From NCBI GenBank assembly GCA_030049955.1, contig JASIJX010000143.1, positions 1-6,591 on the forward strand: a DNA stretch of 6,591 nt, written 5' to 3'. Below the pieces are notes generated by a model. It was not told the origin of the DNA. It saw only the letters and a program-made list of their open reading frames with translations, and did no database searches. The DNA is from Acidobacteriaceae bacterium (lineage in GTDB: Bacteria; Acidobacteriota; Terriglobia; Terriglobales; Acidobacteriaceae). Positions 5,956 through 6,591 of this stretch are shown here, piece after piece (within the stretch, counting starts at the first letter, position 1; every line of letters begins with the position of its first letter). The position numbers and the translations under genes are program-made.

Positions 5956-6591
5956 ATGTGCAGCGCTGTTGGGCGGAGACTTTTTTGCTGGCTTGCAGCC
6001 GCGCTTGCTGCTTCCTTTTTTGCCACTTCCCTTCCCTGCTCGGCGCAGCAGTCTGGCGACACCTTCCATTGGGTCGATTTTCACTCCGCAAAGGATCAGA
6101 GCATCATCGTGTGGGTCACGCGCTCGCTCCAGGTTTCCAACTGGACCGCAATTCGCGAAATCGGCGTGCAGTACGATGCTGCGCTGGTTGTAACTGCGGA
6201 CCGCACCACCCCGCAGGGAACGCCCGGCACAGATAACTTCACCGTCTGGAGCGCATCGCTGACCAGCCACCTGGTGGCGCCGCTGGTGAGCGGCGTGAAC
6301 CTGCGCTGGTTTGACCGCGTACGCTTTGCCGACAACACTCTCCAGGAGTGGCCGGCGCTCTACGACAACTGCCACGACTGCGCCGCCAACACCTACTTCA
6401 CCTCTTTCTATTACGACTTGCGCCGCCACGCATGGGGCGCGCGTTGGATGAGCGGCGGCCACGGAGTACCCGTGTGGAACGCCAGCCACCCAGCCGGCGT
6501 GGACTGGACCCAGGTGTACGGCGTATTGGGGGACAACGAGGGCCACGTGGCGCTCTACACGTGGAACCATTTCGACTACGGCAGAAGCAAG
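5956..6591 (+). CDS. Exported protein of unknown function (3' partial)
   Basis: The frame opened by the ATG at 5956 has no stop up to the window end, giving 212 residues with strong G/C preference at third codon positions. Residues 1-30 look like a signal peptide: RR at 7-8, a hydrophobic core (LFCWLAAALAASFFA) and a probable cut after LPCSA. The cysteine there is preceded by Pro, so it is not a good lipobox. The mature part is rich in aromatic residues and beta-like segments (FHWVDFHSAKDQSIIVWVT; WTAIREIGVQYDAALVVT). It carries a CHDC cysteine pair (Cys139, Cys142) before YFTSFYYDL, and GVPVWNASHPAGVDWTQVY further on. The spacing is not the CxxCH of c-type haem proteins. I do not recognise a named domain. 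It may be a lineage-specific periplasmic protein. Confidence 0.75.
   Translation, partial: MCSAVGRRLFCWLAAALAASFFATSLPCSAQQSGDTFHWVDFHSAKDQSIIVWVTRSLQVSNWTAIREIGVQYDAALVVTADRTTPQGTPGTDNFTVWSASLTSHLVAPLVSGVNLRWFDRVRFADNTLQEWPALYDNCHDCAANTYFTSFYYDLRRHAWGARWMSGGHGVPVWNASHPAGVDWTQVYGVLGDNEGHVALYTWNHFDYGRSK

Noticed and set aside
6093..6390. CHDC in the terminal protein as a c-type haem site
   Set aside because: Haem attachment needs CxxCH; here His lies between the two cysteines and Ala follows the second one.
5884..6570. A 228-codon open frame on the minus strand at the right end
   Set aside because: The plus-strand frame from 5956 has a signal peptide, G/C-biased third codon positions and a promoter-like element; the minus-strand frame is Val/Ala/Arg-rich with no signature.

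Overview
The window is GC-rich bacterial chromosomal DNA that is almost fully coding. It carries one complete housekeeping gene (era), a large secreted glycoside hydrolase and several small accessory genes. The general style (high GC, secreted GH31 enzyme, an ArsR/SRPBCC/DinB set, many short regulatory-type genes, a short intergenic palindrome) suggests an Acidobacteriota member, possibly class Terriglobia. That is an impression from protein style, not proof. No rRNA, tRNA, CRISPR array, IS element or phage gene was seen.

Layout, left to right. (1) Positions 1-1249, plus strand: the last 42 codons of a probable ArsR-family repressor, then an AHSA1-type SRPBCC-domain protein (172-642), then a DinB-family putative metal protein (701-1249). 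All are closely spaced and look like one transcription unit. Good Shine-Dalgarno sequences fix the starts of the two complete genes. (2) Positions 1268-5190, minus strand: era (TTG start at 5190) followed 62 bp downstream by a secreted GH31 glycosidase of about 941 residues. The GH31 gene converges on the DinB gene with only 18 bp between the stop codons. (3) Positions 5259-6591, plus strand: a RimJ/RimL-type GNAT acetyltransferase divergent from era, a 130-bp intergenic gap with a GGGC/GCCC hairpin, and the first 212 codons of an exported protein of unknown function that runs off the window end.

The genes do not form one obvious pathway. The first block looks like a small stress or xenobiotic-response cassette under an ArsR-type repressor. 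Era (ribosome assembly) and the periplasmic or secreted GH31 enzyme are neighbours without an evident functional link. The most notable points are: a non-canonical nucleophile motif and a C-terminal helical extension in the GH31 enzyme; an acidic insertion, an altered G4 motif and an acidic tail in Era; and two plus-strand genes (GNAT and the terminal exported protein) that lack Shine-Dalgarno sequences but each have an extended -10-like element exactly six bases before the ATG, consistent with leaderless transcription. I did not find convincing evidence for a wholly new multi-gene system.
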